DNA of 64,000 bases, from positions 36,115,366 to 36,179,365 of the forward strand of contig CAIIXF020000001.1 of the NCBI GenBank assembly GCA_903813345.2, in the 5' to 3' direction. Position numbers and translations under genes: made by a program. Below the pieces are notes generated by a model. It was not told where the DNA came from, ran no database searches, and worked only from the letters and a program-made list of their open reading frames with translations. This DNA is from Owenia fusiformis (taxonomy: Eukaryota; Annelida; Polychaeta; Sabellida; Oweniidae). Of this stretch, positions 48,353 through 59,165 are shown piece by piece (within the stretch, counting starts at the first letter, position 1; every line of letters begins with the position of its first letter).

Positions 48353-48565
48353 GCCATCTATAACATGGTCAATAACGCTGGTGGCGAGGTGCCCAATGAG
48401 ACCCCGGAAGCACGAACGAATGAGATTTTTAGTAAAATGGATGAGAATGGAGATGGCACCCTCGACAGACAGGAGTTCATTCAAGGATGTATGCAAGATA
48501 AGTTCCTCTACCAGATGTTGACAGCTGACAAGTCTGGAGACCAGCAACAAAATGTAGAAGGATAA
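48353..48565 (+). CDS. NCS-family calcium sensor, alternative last exon B (EF4, residues 128-197)
   Basis: This is a tandem duplicate of exon A, 378 bases after it. The acceptor is GTGTGTGTTTTGTAG and the exon encodes 70 residues and TAA. It begins with the same AIYNMV, has TPEARTNEIFSKM, an intact EF4 loop DENGDGTLDRQE at residues 157-168, and the shared FLYQMLTAD followed by its own tail, KSGDQQQNVEG. The two exons share a little over half of their residues. The loop core and the end helix are nearly the same; the linker and tail differ. Both accept exon 2 in phase 0 and both carry a stop, so they are mutually exclusive protein ends. Exon A has the richer pyrimidine tract, so B may need regulated skipping of A. 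Confidence 0.93.
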   Translation, partial: AIYNMVNNAGGEVPNETPEARTNEIFSKMDENGDGTLDRQEFIQGCMQDKFLYQMLTADKSGDQQQNVEG

Positions 48566-48607
48566 CAGTTTGCATTGAATGCTATGGAACTAAATATGCA
48601 TGGTAGT

Positions 48608-48686
48608 ATGGTACAAGTTAAACACAGAAAATGCAAGGTGTTTTAAAGATGATATTTACCACCATTTTGTGTATAACTTGTACCAT
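48608..48686 (+). repeat. 79-base stem-loop in the 3' UTR
   Basis: The left arm begins ATGGTACAAGTTA and the right arm ends TAACTTGTACCAT. The 13-bp terminal stem continues past an A-A mismatch with 5 bp, then a two-base bulge and 5 more pairs, about 23 pairs around a loop of roughly 28 bases. The size fits a microRNA precursor or a very small palindromic element; with no relatives in the window I cannot choose. Confidence 0.55.
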
Positions 48687-49799
48687 TTGTTTATCTTACC
48701 ATGATGCATAAACTGATCTTGTATATATTGGCATTTTGCTATTTTAATACTGTTCTATTGTTATACACAAAGGTATATCTGTACATGTAGAGTCAATATA
48801 GGTAGTTAGGAATTGAAATTGAAATATTAATGTATATATATTAATTATGATACAACGTGTGATTGCATGTTGTATATAACATTGAATTTTCCACCAACTA
48901 CATATTTCAATATATACAACGTTTAAACTTACAAATTATTTTGATTTGTCATCTAAGATCAGACCTGTTTACCATTAGATATATCTTAACTAGAAGAATA
49001 CATGTATTATAGAAGTGCTTGTATGTGTTTCATGATACAGTTGATAAATATATAGCAACACTGTATTTTAAACGGCCAGAGTACTTTTGTAATCACAGAG
49101 TACTTTTAAGAGGTTTTACTGTAGTGTTATTCATACAGTTATTATTTTCTAAAAATTTTAAGTAATGGTTAGAATATTCATAACTGTACAATTGTATGAG
49201 ACTGAGCTATTTGTCACTGCCAAAATATGTCGTAATAATTCAGTAAACTAGTTGATAATGCATTAGACGGGCTTAATTTTAACAGAGCTTACATTTGACA
49301 AAATATATGTATATTTCTTGACCCATATATTGAGCTTTTGCCTAATACCTGCATAGTGATTATTGTTTATGTCAATAAGTATAACTGTACAAAATATATG
49401 CATATATGTATCTCCAAATTGAATCTTCACAAATGAAAATGGAAGTTTTTATAACATCCATTCGGGCAAGGAAAGGAATACTTTCATGGCAATATGATTG
49501 TCATCGCATTTGTCATGTTATTCAAATATTTTGTACCTGTGTTCCATCTTTACCATATGTCTTTCTAAGTTTGTAATTAGATAGTGTTTTCTCCATACAA
49601 TTTTTTTTGTATCTGTGTTTTGTTTTATGTGAAAATACAATGATACTCAAGAGAGGAGACCTATATTCAAATTCACAATTGTAATATAAGAACAAGATCT
49701 TGAAATATTGAATAGAGTTTGATACTTTGGAATAGATTAATACATAAACTTGTACTTATGTTTTATCAATTTACTGTATTTCTATTCTGTTATCTTAAC

Positions 49800-49855
49800 A
49801 ATAAATAAGATTATAAGTGTACACATTGTTCTTTTCACAACTGAGTTTAAATAAA
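49800..49855 (+). terminator. Polyadenylation signals of the NCS gene
   Basis: AATAAA occurs twice, at 49800 and 49850, the first canonical copies found after the exon B stop, with T-rich sequence between and after them. Another AATAAA near 50141 is less likely to be the main site. Confidence 0.5.
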
Positions 49856-50384
49856 TGATCATCAATGAATATGAACTGTTTCATTTTGTTGCAAAAACAA
49901 ACCCATATACTTATGCATATACACTATGTGCATGATCAATAAAAGGGGGACTAAGAATGTAAAACCAAAAAGTAAGGTAAGGAAATGAATATGAGGTAAC
50001 AATTGCTCTAAGTGACATCGAACATGATAAATAAACATAATGTCACCACTGCCTGAATCTAGGTTGAAATGTTGCATATATCCGCTTACCTATTTTTCTC
50101 TATATCATCATGACAAGTTACAAACTGCCAAACTTGGCACAAATAAAATAGTTGATGTTGATGTTTTATTTGACATTTCGAATTTTTGGTAAATGTCTAG
50201 TATTGTAAGACTGGATATCATGCTGTGCTTTCATTAATCAATATAGTTCTCCTTTGGGAATGACCCATGGCATCATGAAGCATCCTGACAACATAGAAAG
50301 ACAGTTAAAACTAATATTGGGTCCAGGTAACTGTGTTTGTATGACATGGCTGTAATGCTTTATGCAATGCGGAAATGTCAGCAT

Positions 50385-50570
50385 GTCATGTAGCTCAGTA
50401 GAAGAACAATTGTCCGGGAAGCAAGAGGTTGTGACTTCAATCCCCACTGGAGTGGACTGACTTTTTCACATCAGCTCTTAGCACATGATTTCATTTTGTG
50501 TTTTCATCAACCAAATATTTTTTCAAATGAAATAAAAAGCCATGCTTTTTGTAAGCAAGAAAGAGGCCTC
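50385..50570 (+). repeat. Decayed tRNA-derived SINE
   Basis: TAGCTCAGTAGAAGA at 50391 matches an internal A box of RNA polymerase III and GACTTCAATCCC near 50433 resembles a B box at the right distance. The T-arm stem is only partly paired and no full cloverleaf can be drawn, so this is not a working tRNA gene. The tail to about 50570 is a guess. Confidence 0.55.
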
Positions 50571-53500
50571 TAAAGTGTCAGTATTTGACAAATATGATGT
50601 GGCACTTCTTCACTGGATCCTTTGTAAAATCAGCTTTTCTCCAGAGCAAACCTTTTGGACTATGTACATTTTCTTAAACTCACTGAAATAGTGTCCACCA
50701 TATTAGATTATAATGCTGAGATGGAGGTAATAAAGGAACATGATAGTGTAAATAATGCCACCAAGGGGTATTATGAATACAACCAACATTGCTCAATCTT
50801 ATTCAGATGATGAGACTCCATGAGGTGCCAGTATATGATATTGAGAAAGGATTGAGGGATCTTAAGCACAAGGATAACAGAGGAAGTAAAATGCTCTGTC
50901 ATATCACCTGTGTACACAATTTATGCCTTCAGTTAAGCACCTACTTTGTGGTCTTTGTGTTTGACTGTTCCAACTTATGCCAGAGGGAGTGTAAAATAAA
51001 GAGTAATCTGCATTATATTATGGATATCATATAAATAATATATGAACAAGGATTGTTTTATGTATCCACCAAACTTTCGATTTAGATTTTGATTTGTTAA
51101 CACCTTGATGTTTTTACAAAAATATTTATCTTACTGCCTTGGTTTGGTAAATATTACCATTTTTGATGTCTTTAAATCACTGTGAAATTTCTAACGGATA
51201 ATTCATAATCTGGATTTTAAATGTGGCTATATATTTTATTTGGCTAGAACCTGACTAAAAGAAAAAGTGTGACTCAAATATAATATTCTCATTTATGATG
51301 TAATTCAAAGTACATTTGTATTTTCAAAATAATGGTGTTGATTTCAGTAAAAAAATGTAAGGAAAAATATGGTAGTCTGTAAAAAAATTATTACAGAAAA
51401 AATAACAATATTACAGTGAAGTCCCATAAAATGGAGGTGGTAAGTCTATATGTTGCCCAGAGTTGATAGTTTTTTGAAAAATTGAATATTTACTAGATTA
51501 TTCAAATATTGTGTCTGTATATCGAGAATAGACTCCATACTTCTTGATTAGGAAAACATGAGTGTTTCACATTTCCGTTTCAGACTGATCAGAATTTTTC
51601 TTTTGGTTCATTGCATAGTTTTTAGGTAAATGTAGGTTCAATTTGTAAATCATATTGATCTATGAAATACAATATTGCGCTTGGATTTGGCACTTTTGGA
51701 TTGTTCCCAGTCAAATTACAGTCTTCATTATCTGGTTGCCGTTTTACCTGAAATATAGTCGATTCCAAGGTAATTAATAAAGTGTTTTTCTTGGTACTTT
51801 CTGGATAGCCCATTTATTCATCTCTAAAACGATTGATCAATTATAACAAATAATTGATCATCGTAATATGATAGCCTTAATGCCGAAATTGATGTCTTGT
51901 TTAATTCTAAAGGCAACAATGAGAGATATGTAAGCACAAGTGCCAAAGGGGAATAGCATTACAAGACACTGCAAGATTTACAAAGAATTATTAAAGCTTT
52001 TGTAATAAAAATAATCTTGAGCGTTTAAGATCGAGTGCTTGATTATGTATACCAATGAAGCTCAATCAGATGACTGTCTGATGCTATTTAGATTGTGTGA
52101 GGTATCTGGTTTAACCACTAGATAATACTACTCATGTCAGTGTACAGTATTATTTTGTTTTGTTTTCTAATGTTGCCCTTCATTCTTTCTCACCTGCACA
52201 ATTTGCACATTACATGTAGTTTGTGCAGTTGAGCATTAAAAACTATAAATTATGACAGACCCTGTTGAAGCCCTCGTGGAAATGAAACACATTTGGCTTA
52301 CTCCTATTTCTGATGTTTATAGTTATGTGAATGGCCTATTATAGGATCTTTATAGTCTATTGATCCATGTTACAAGGAGACTTATCAAGAACATGGCGTC
52401 ATAAAATTCGGTGTCAGCCTCTTCAACATAACTGTAAATGAAATTTATAGGATCAATATTTCTATATCATATTTGCAATAATTTTAGAATGTAGTATGAA
52501 ATTAAGGCAATCATGGCATTAATGTTAGAGTAGATTTGAGTTTATTTGTACAGATTCTGTGGCAATTGTGTGTATGTCATATTCTAATGGGAGTATGGAT
52601 TGTGGGGAATAAGCTTAACTATTGATCGTTAGGAACTTATTAGAAATTCCATTCTAAGGCTACAGTTCCATGTATTGTTTACCTAGGTGATGAGAGGCCA
52701 TCGCTCACATTCATTCTCTTGTAATTTAATCGCATCTCAAGCATAAGTGCACACAGCAAAATTATCATCAAAGAATCGACATGTTATCCTGTTGTAATAT
52801 TAATTAGTATATGCTGTCATAAATAGATAGTAGCACATATATAGTTCATCGTTATATGGTAAGGCTGATATAAGTTATTAGGCCGATATTGCTTGGCAGA
52901 ATAATAACACATGAAGCAGGATATATGTAGCCAATATTGATAGTGCTGGAGCAGGTGTATACAGGTGAGCATATATTTAACACAGCAAAATGATTGCTTT
53001 TAGCGGATATTAGATTTATTTTCGATGAACATATACAAGGTAAGTTGATGTGATTCTTGTTATGGCCTTATATCATTTTGATGCTGATGTAGTGCAGACA
53101 AATGTATTAAGTCAGGTATAAACTCATTGATCTTTGTTGTCTTCATGTTTGGCTGTATCTCTGTATATGATTAATTTCATGGGTTGTTTCAGAGTGTCAA
53201 GTCCATGGAATAATAGCCTCGAGACAACAATTGATTTTTGTGTGTACTTTTTATTATTCGTTCAATATTCAATTATTATTTGGAATCATATTCATACAGA
53301 GGTCACTTCCTTTTGCCAATTTGCAATCATTCCAATTTTTATTGTACTAGTATATATATCATTGTTTCTAGGATACAGAAATACTAATATGACAGAAAAA
53401 TAACAGTCAGTAATTATGTAATATGTATAATATCTGAAGCAGAATTTCACTTAGAAAAGCATAAGAAAAACTTACACTACTGATCAGAGGACTGAAAAAG

Positions 53501-54431
53501 CTAGTCTATCATTAAAGGTCATTCTGACCATGACCATTGTGATCCTAATCATGTAAATGATATATGGGAGTAGTAAAACTGAATGAAGGTCAAAAGAGAA
53601 TTCTGTTGCTGAATTCTCAGTAAATCAAAAATAAGTAATCAAAAATTCACATGCTTTTTCCAATGGAACTTTTTGGATTGTTAGTATAGATAAATCCTTA
53701 CAGACTTAATTTAGAAAAAAATGTAATCCTGGTCATATATGTAAATGATATGTGAAACTTAGTTAAACTGACTGAAAACGGGACATTGTTATCTTTGTTC
53801 AAAAATTTCCGAAAATCCAGCATTTTTTCTATATCTGTTTGGTTAATTTCTGATAACAACAAACCTGAGATGTTGATACATGTACCAATTAATAATCTAT
53901 CAGTTGACATCCAGAATCAATGGCAGAGAATCATATGTCGGTTCACGAAACAAAACAAAGATAATTCAAGGAAGTTAGGACTTTGTTCTGTATGTCGGGG
54001 TATCATAAGGCAATAGATTTGTATATCTGTGACCAAAATGAACAAACATGATTTAACATAGGTATATAAGCCTCTGCCAGAGGAGACACCACCCACTTCT
54101 TTACTTCAACCTGCCATTTTGTCTTCACTTTGCTACAGCACCTACTAACCTCAAAAATCCTATAAAAATATTTTAGTATATTAATCCACTCTTCATTTTG
54201 AAGTGTTTGAACAATGGCAACCTAATGATGCATGACAACCTGTCAGTTTGTATATAGGAATTGATCTACCATGTTATAGATTAATGCTATATAGAGGATT
54301 TATTTTCAGTTTATATTCAATGTTTATAATGCTCTCTTTGTATATAAGAAATATGCTGTTAATTGTAGAGGTGACAAAGAACAAAAAAAATTGGTGCCAC
54401 AGCCTAATACAAATAGTAATTTATGTCTAAC
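50571..54431. other. Intergenic-looking stretch, no gene recognised
   Basis: AT-rich and free of obvious repeats; the frames present are short and of the composition expected by chance. Confidence 0.55.
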
Positions 54432-55136
54432 CACTGGTTTTCATGATGTTGCAAACAACTGGTTTTCATGATGTTAGAACCAACTAGTTTTCATGATGTT
54501 GCAAACAACTGGTTTTCATCATGATAGAACCAACTAGTTTTCATGATGTTGCACACAACTGGTTTTCACGATGTTAGAACCAACTAGTTTTCATGATGTT
54601 GCACACAACTGATTTTCATGATGTTAGAACCAACTAGTTTTCATGATGTTGCAAACAACTGGTTTTCATGATGTTAGAACCAACTAGTTTTCATGATGTT
54701 GCACACAACTGGTTTTCATGATGTTAGAACCAACTAGTTTTCATGATGTTGCACACAACTGGTTTTCATGATGTTGCACACAACTGGTTTTCATGATGTT
54801 GCATACAACTGATTTTCATGATGTTAGAACCAACTAGTTTTCATTATGTTGCACACAACTGGTTTTCATGATGTTGCACACAACTGGTTTTCATGATGTT
54901 GCACACAACTGGTTTTCATGATGTTGCACACAACTGGTTTTCATGATGTTGCACACAACTGGTTTTCATGATGTTACACACAACTGGTTTTCATGATGTT
55001 GCACACAACTGGTTTTCATGATGTTGCACACAACTGGTTTTCATGATGTTACACACAACTGGTTTTCATGATGTTGCACACAACTGGTTTTCATGATGTT
55101 GCACACAACTGGTTATCATGATGTTGCACACAACTC
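54432..55136 (+). repeat. 25-bp minisatellite with a 50-bp higher-order section
   Basis: About 28 copies of AACTGGTTTTCATGATGTTG followed by CACAC. Up to about 54.8 kb two unit types alternate (GTTAGAACC with ACTAGTTTTC, and GTTGCACAC with ACTGGTTTTC), giving a 50-bp period. After that nearly all units are of the second type. Confidence 0.95.
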
Positions 55137-55248
55137 TTACTTGGCAAGAAAAATTGCTATATGTAAAATTCCTGGGGATTTTTACTTCTTTTATATATGG
55201 GCGATAATCCGAATGGTCTGAAGGAGGTTTTTATGTCTCTACCACATA

Positions 55249-56321
55249 CAGGGTGTCCGGAAAGTAAAGATACAAGTGCTCTTATTTTAAGAGATTTGGG
55301 TCTTTTGAAAAGAAACTGCTACGGATTGTAGAGGGAGTTTATTACAATATATCTACCAACTTTCATCACATATAGTCTTAACATGTTCAAGTTATGGTTG
55401 TTATGGTAACGGCTGTGAGGGGTATGCGGAGCAGTTCCAGAACATCGCTAAAATGTCAAAAATTGCTAAAATACAACTATCCGAAACAGTGTTTTTTTGT
55501 TGTATTTTCTATCAATGTTTTGCTTTGTTTGTTGTTTGTATTATTACTGCCATAGTTTTTTCTTTTATATAATGATGTCATTGTTACATATCAGAACTAT
55601 TTTATGTCACTAACCAGTATAATCAAAGAAATATCATACAAGTGCTTAGAAAATTCAGTCTCTGGATTAGTTGGAAAGTCAATATTGCATCTCTATAATA
55701 CACCAATTCACAAAGCAAAGAAAACATTTCTTACAATGGATTGTCTTGACATTAAACCTTTCTATACAATGCCCCATATTCACCTGATAGAGCCTTTTTG
55801 ACTTCTACCTAATGACCATCTGAAAATAATATTTGTAAGAAGTTCAACATACAAAATGAGTCTCAGCTGTAAGTCAATGTTATCAGTAATTTGAGTGACG
55901 GACAGCAATGATTTTGTCAAGTCTTTGAATCCCCGGTCAAGATGCACCAAAAATGTTTAGATAATGGGGAAAATATTGAATATTAAATGATAGTAGTTAT
56001 ATGAAGAGATCAAATAATGTCACAGTACTAATCCTTATCCTGTTGTAGTGCATAATTTGATGTAATAAAGGAATAGATGGTAGAATGCCAAGATGTTATG
56101 AGCAGGAAAGAGATTTGTAAAACACATTTGTGACGTTGCTCCACATACCCTCGACTCCCGTTACCATAACGACCATAACTTTTTCATTTTAAAACTAAAA
56201 GTCATGACCGTTGCAGGATATATTGCTATACTGTCATTCTACATTCTGAAGCAATTTCATCTTATAATAGGTAAATCTCTTAAAATGAGAGCATTTGTAT
56301 CTTTACTTTCGGGACACCCTG
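55249..56321. mobile_element. Second mariner-like element with long inverted termini
   Basis: The ends are CAGGGTGTCCGGAAAGTAAA and the near complement (TTTACTTTCGGGACACCCTG), with TA on both sides. The inverted similarity runs on for well over 150 bases and includes GTTATGGTAACGG-type sequence in both arms. The AT-rich centre has no recognisable transposase. It shares the CAGGGTGTCC start with the element at 31395 but is a different family inside. It seems to have landed in or next to an older repeat (56324-56820). Confidence 0.87.
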
Positions 56322-56323
56322 TA

Positions 56324-56820
56324 GTGTGGGGCCATATTGTCGGCAGTTTTCTTCAAAACCGCTACAGATATCACCTTCAAATTTTCAGGGATAACTTATG
56401 AGTGTATACAGATGTGGATGGAAAATGTTCAACTCAACATCTACCTCCTGTCGGCCATTTTGGAGTCAAATGCTAAAATTCTTGTCTGCAAACTTAAAGA
56501 AAAACGGCTTCACAGTTGCTTTTTAAATCTCACTACATTCTACATCTGATTAGGTTTTGGACCTGTTAGCTCAGTCATTTTGAATGTCTGAAGAAAAGTT
56601 AGCGCGCGATAATACTTTGTATCATATTGAATGGTGTTTTTGAGTTTTCATACTTTAGCTATTTAGTAGCTTTATAAATAATTTCAGGTATACTTTCTTG
56701 TAAAAGCCTATGTCATTTTTAACAGTAGGTATATGTGATAATTTTGTAAATAGAAATCAGCAAAATCACTTTTTATTGTCAGCCATTTTGGATTTTTCCA
56801 TCCTAAAATCTTGTCTATAA
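56324..56820 (+). repeat. Diverged relative of the ~340-bp unit
   Basis: The segment has GTCGGCCATTTTGG, TAGCTTTATAAATAATTTCAGG, a TAATTTTGTAAATAGAAATCAGC block and TGTCAGCCATTTTGG in the same order as the array at 18.8-20.8 kb, but with many changes. It looks like an old single copy of the same family. The mariner-like element abuts its left side. Confidence 0.55.
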
Positions 56821-58904
56821 GTCTTGTCTACACATTTTCTTCACTTTCCTTAACTTTGTTTAGGAGTATTAGTATTAGTATTTTTTGTATATATTAGAAT
56901 TTAGCTCTCTCAAATAATTAAATTGGAGTAGATCTTCATCTTCCTCATTTTCTTTACATACTGGAAATTGCATTTTTAAATCAATTTCTTCGAGGGAGCA
57001 ACAATCTACTAATTCTTCCAACATCAAAATGGAGTCAATGAACTTCATATTATATTTTATGTACTCAGTTTCGTTATACATTGAACAATTGGGACAAAGG
57101 TTTTCTATTGTTTTATTAATTATGTGCAATTTCGTAGTTTGATTGATATTTATTTCCCCAGGATTCATCAATGATATTAGAAAGAGGCTCATAGTCTTAC
57201 ATCATACACTTTGTCTGTATGTTATCATTGATTTATGCACGAAAAGGCTTCCAGTTCCAACATAGTATAACATGTGTGTGCACCAGAAATATTCAACTTG
57301 TTGAAGGTCCAACCAAAATTAACATTGTTAAATATTTTATTTGTCACCACTGTCCTTAGGAATATTTATATACGAGTCCATCTTCTATTGAAAGTATTGA
57401 ATTCCTATGCCTGCTCATATTTTTAATTACACATTTCCAGTATAATGTTACAATTGAATACAGATTTTTATGGCTAGTGGTGTTATTTTTTTATCAATAA
57501 ATCATACTATTACTTACTGTCACCAAATACCTATTAAGGTATTGATATTGTTAACCATAAACTATAAAACTGATAAGTTAATCCTTGGATGTTAATATAT
57601 ACATATGTATAGGACATGAGGAAAAGAAAGGGCAATATCAGCAAAACAGTAAACAATAACAAACAGTAGAGACATGACCCAAAACAGTACTGAAGCTATA
57701 AAGACACTGTCAAAAGAGTAAAGATCATTAATCAATAGCTTCCCAGACAGTTGAAACAGTGCCTCCAACACCAATATTAAAGAAGCATGTATGCATTCCA
57801 GATATCATAAATATCATGAACATTGACTACTAACTGACAAAATATCCTACATTGAACATACATAAACATAAAACCGTATTATTCCATAAGTAAATCAGTA
57901 GGAAGAGCAAGACACAGAATGTTTTGAATATTCAACACCAAAATAAAAACATACAATCACCAAAAATCAAACTCGCTCTGCTTTCAATTTGCAAAGATGT
58001 AATATCTCTAAAAGCGTGTTAAAATCTGTGAACTGATAAATGGTCCTGATGAGAATGGGTATGATAGAGCTATAGTATATAAAGGCTATAAAGATCACAT
58101 AGATCCCATGAGATAAGAAATCACAAGGAAATATGTTCTATCATGATTTTGATAAATTTGTCTAGTTCCCCAATTTAACCACATTAGTTATGAATAATAG
58201 TATTAAGGTCAATGATGGTTACAATGATTTATTGCTTGCTTGTGGGTAGTTATTACCAACCTGTGGGACATGATTTTCCGCAACAAAGACTCCGGCTTAT
58301 TTTATGGTCCCAAGTTAAGATCATGTAGACCACTTATTTGTTTTATGGTTTCTCTGACGCAAACTGATTTAATTTATGTGGCCATTGATTTGGGTAGAAG
58401 GTAGAAATTAGTCAATAAAGAGCACTTACATAATACATAGAGAACAATGGATTAGGTAAATATTGTCAGAATAGCTTCAATCTTGCTTGAATACATTGGA
58501 TCATGTTATGATTATATTTTGACAATTGATTCATGTGTTGGCTTAGCGGATTGACTTCAGGGTTTCTTACTGCCATTACACATCAAAGTTGTTCAGTATT
58601 GACCCCATAGCAGGTAGGTCATATTTTGAATTCTCATGTTCTTTGGAAATTTTTGGTATTTTCTATATTTTGAAACCATTATTTCAATTGACTATTGTCC
58701 ATCCATGGATCTATGTTTTTTTGTTTTATTTTATGCGTGGTATGGGTATGTATTGTTCTCATAACATTCACAGAGAATATTCGATGTGGCCCATGAGGTG
58801 AAATTATTAATTTTAGAGGTCAAGGTCATCTTCAGACTGAATGATGATATTCAGACCAATTGTAATTATCAGGAGATGTTCAATAGTGGAATAGTGAAGC
58901 CGTC
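56821..58904. other. No secure gene; one protein-like open segment
   Basis: AT-rich. The minus-strand frame at 56875-57192 (105 codons) has a CPNC pair and an acidic C-terminal part, but no family match; see the findings. Confidence 0.45.
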
Positions 58905-59165
58905 TTTCCATCCTTCCGCAGGCCTGTCAACTGTCCCGCAATTTGCGTATTTGTCACGCATTTGCTGAAGAATTTGAAGTCACACCAGTTTTTTTTGCGT
59001 GACAAAAAATGTCACGCAAATACGCATTTTACCTGGTAATTGTCAAGCAAAAATATTTCTGTAGAAAATTTTTCAAAATATGTTTACGATACGGTAAAAA
59101 TACGAATGTCGGAAAAAAACCGAACGCAATTTGTTCGGATTTGTCACGCGAATCCCGTACCTACC
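58905..59165. repeat. CpG-containing repeat-like segment with hairpin
   Basis: The stretch has many CpG words against a CpG-poor background: GTCACGCA, GCGTATTTGTCACGC, CGAACGCAAT. TTTGCGTGACA and TGTCACGCAAA form an 11-bp hairpin with a 5-base loop at 58994-59020. CAGGCCTGTCAACTGTCCCG at the left edge resembles repeats I have seen in bivalve genomes. No gene. Confidence 0.45.

Larger units (their letters stand above)
48566..49880 (+). other. 3' UTR of the NCS gene (isoform B and probably A)
   Basis: An AT-rich non-coding stretch follows the exon B stop. Canonical AATAAA signals occur at 49800-49805 and 49850-49855, and these set the likely transcript end near 49.83-49.88 kb. Within it lie a 79-base hairpin (48608-48686) and three TGTATATA elements (48720, 48831, 48871), the core bound by Pumilio-family proteins. 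The exact cleavage site is inferred. Confidence 0.55.

Noticed and set aside
50385-50460. Functional tRNA gene
   Set aside because: No acceptor stem and a broken T-arm stem; a SINE head explains it better.
54432-55136. CRISPR-like array
   Set aside because: Units are contiguous with no unique spacers, in a eukaryotic setting; it is a minisatellite.
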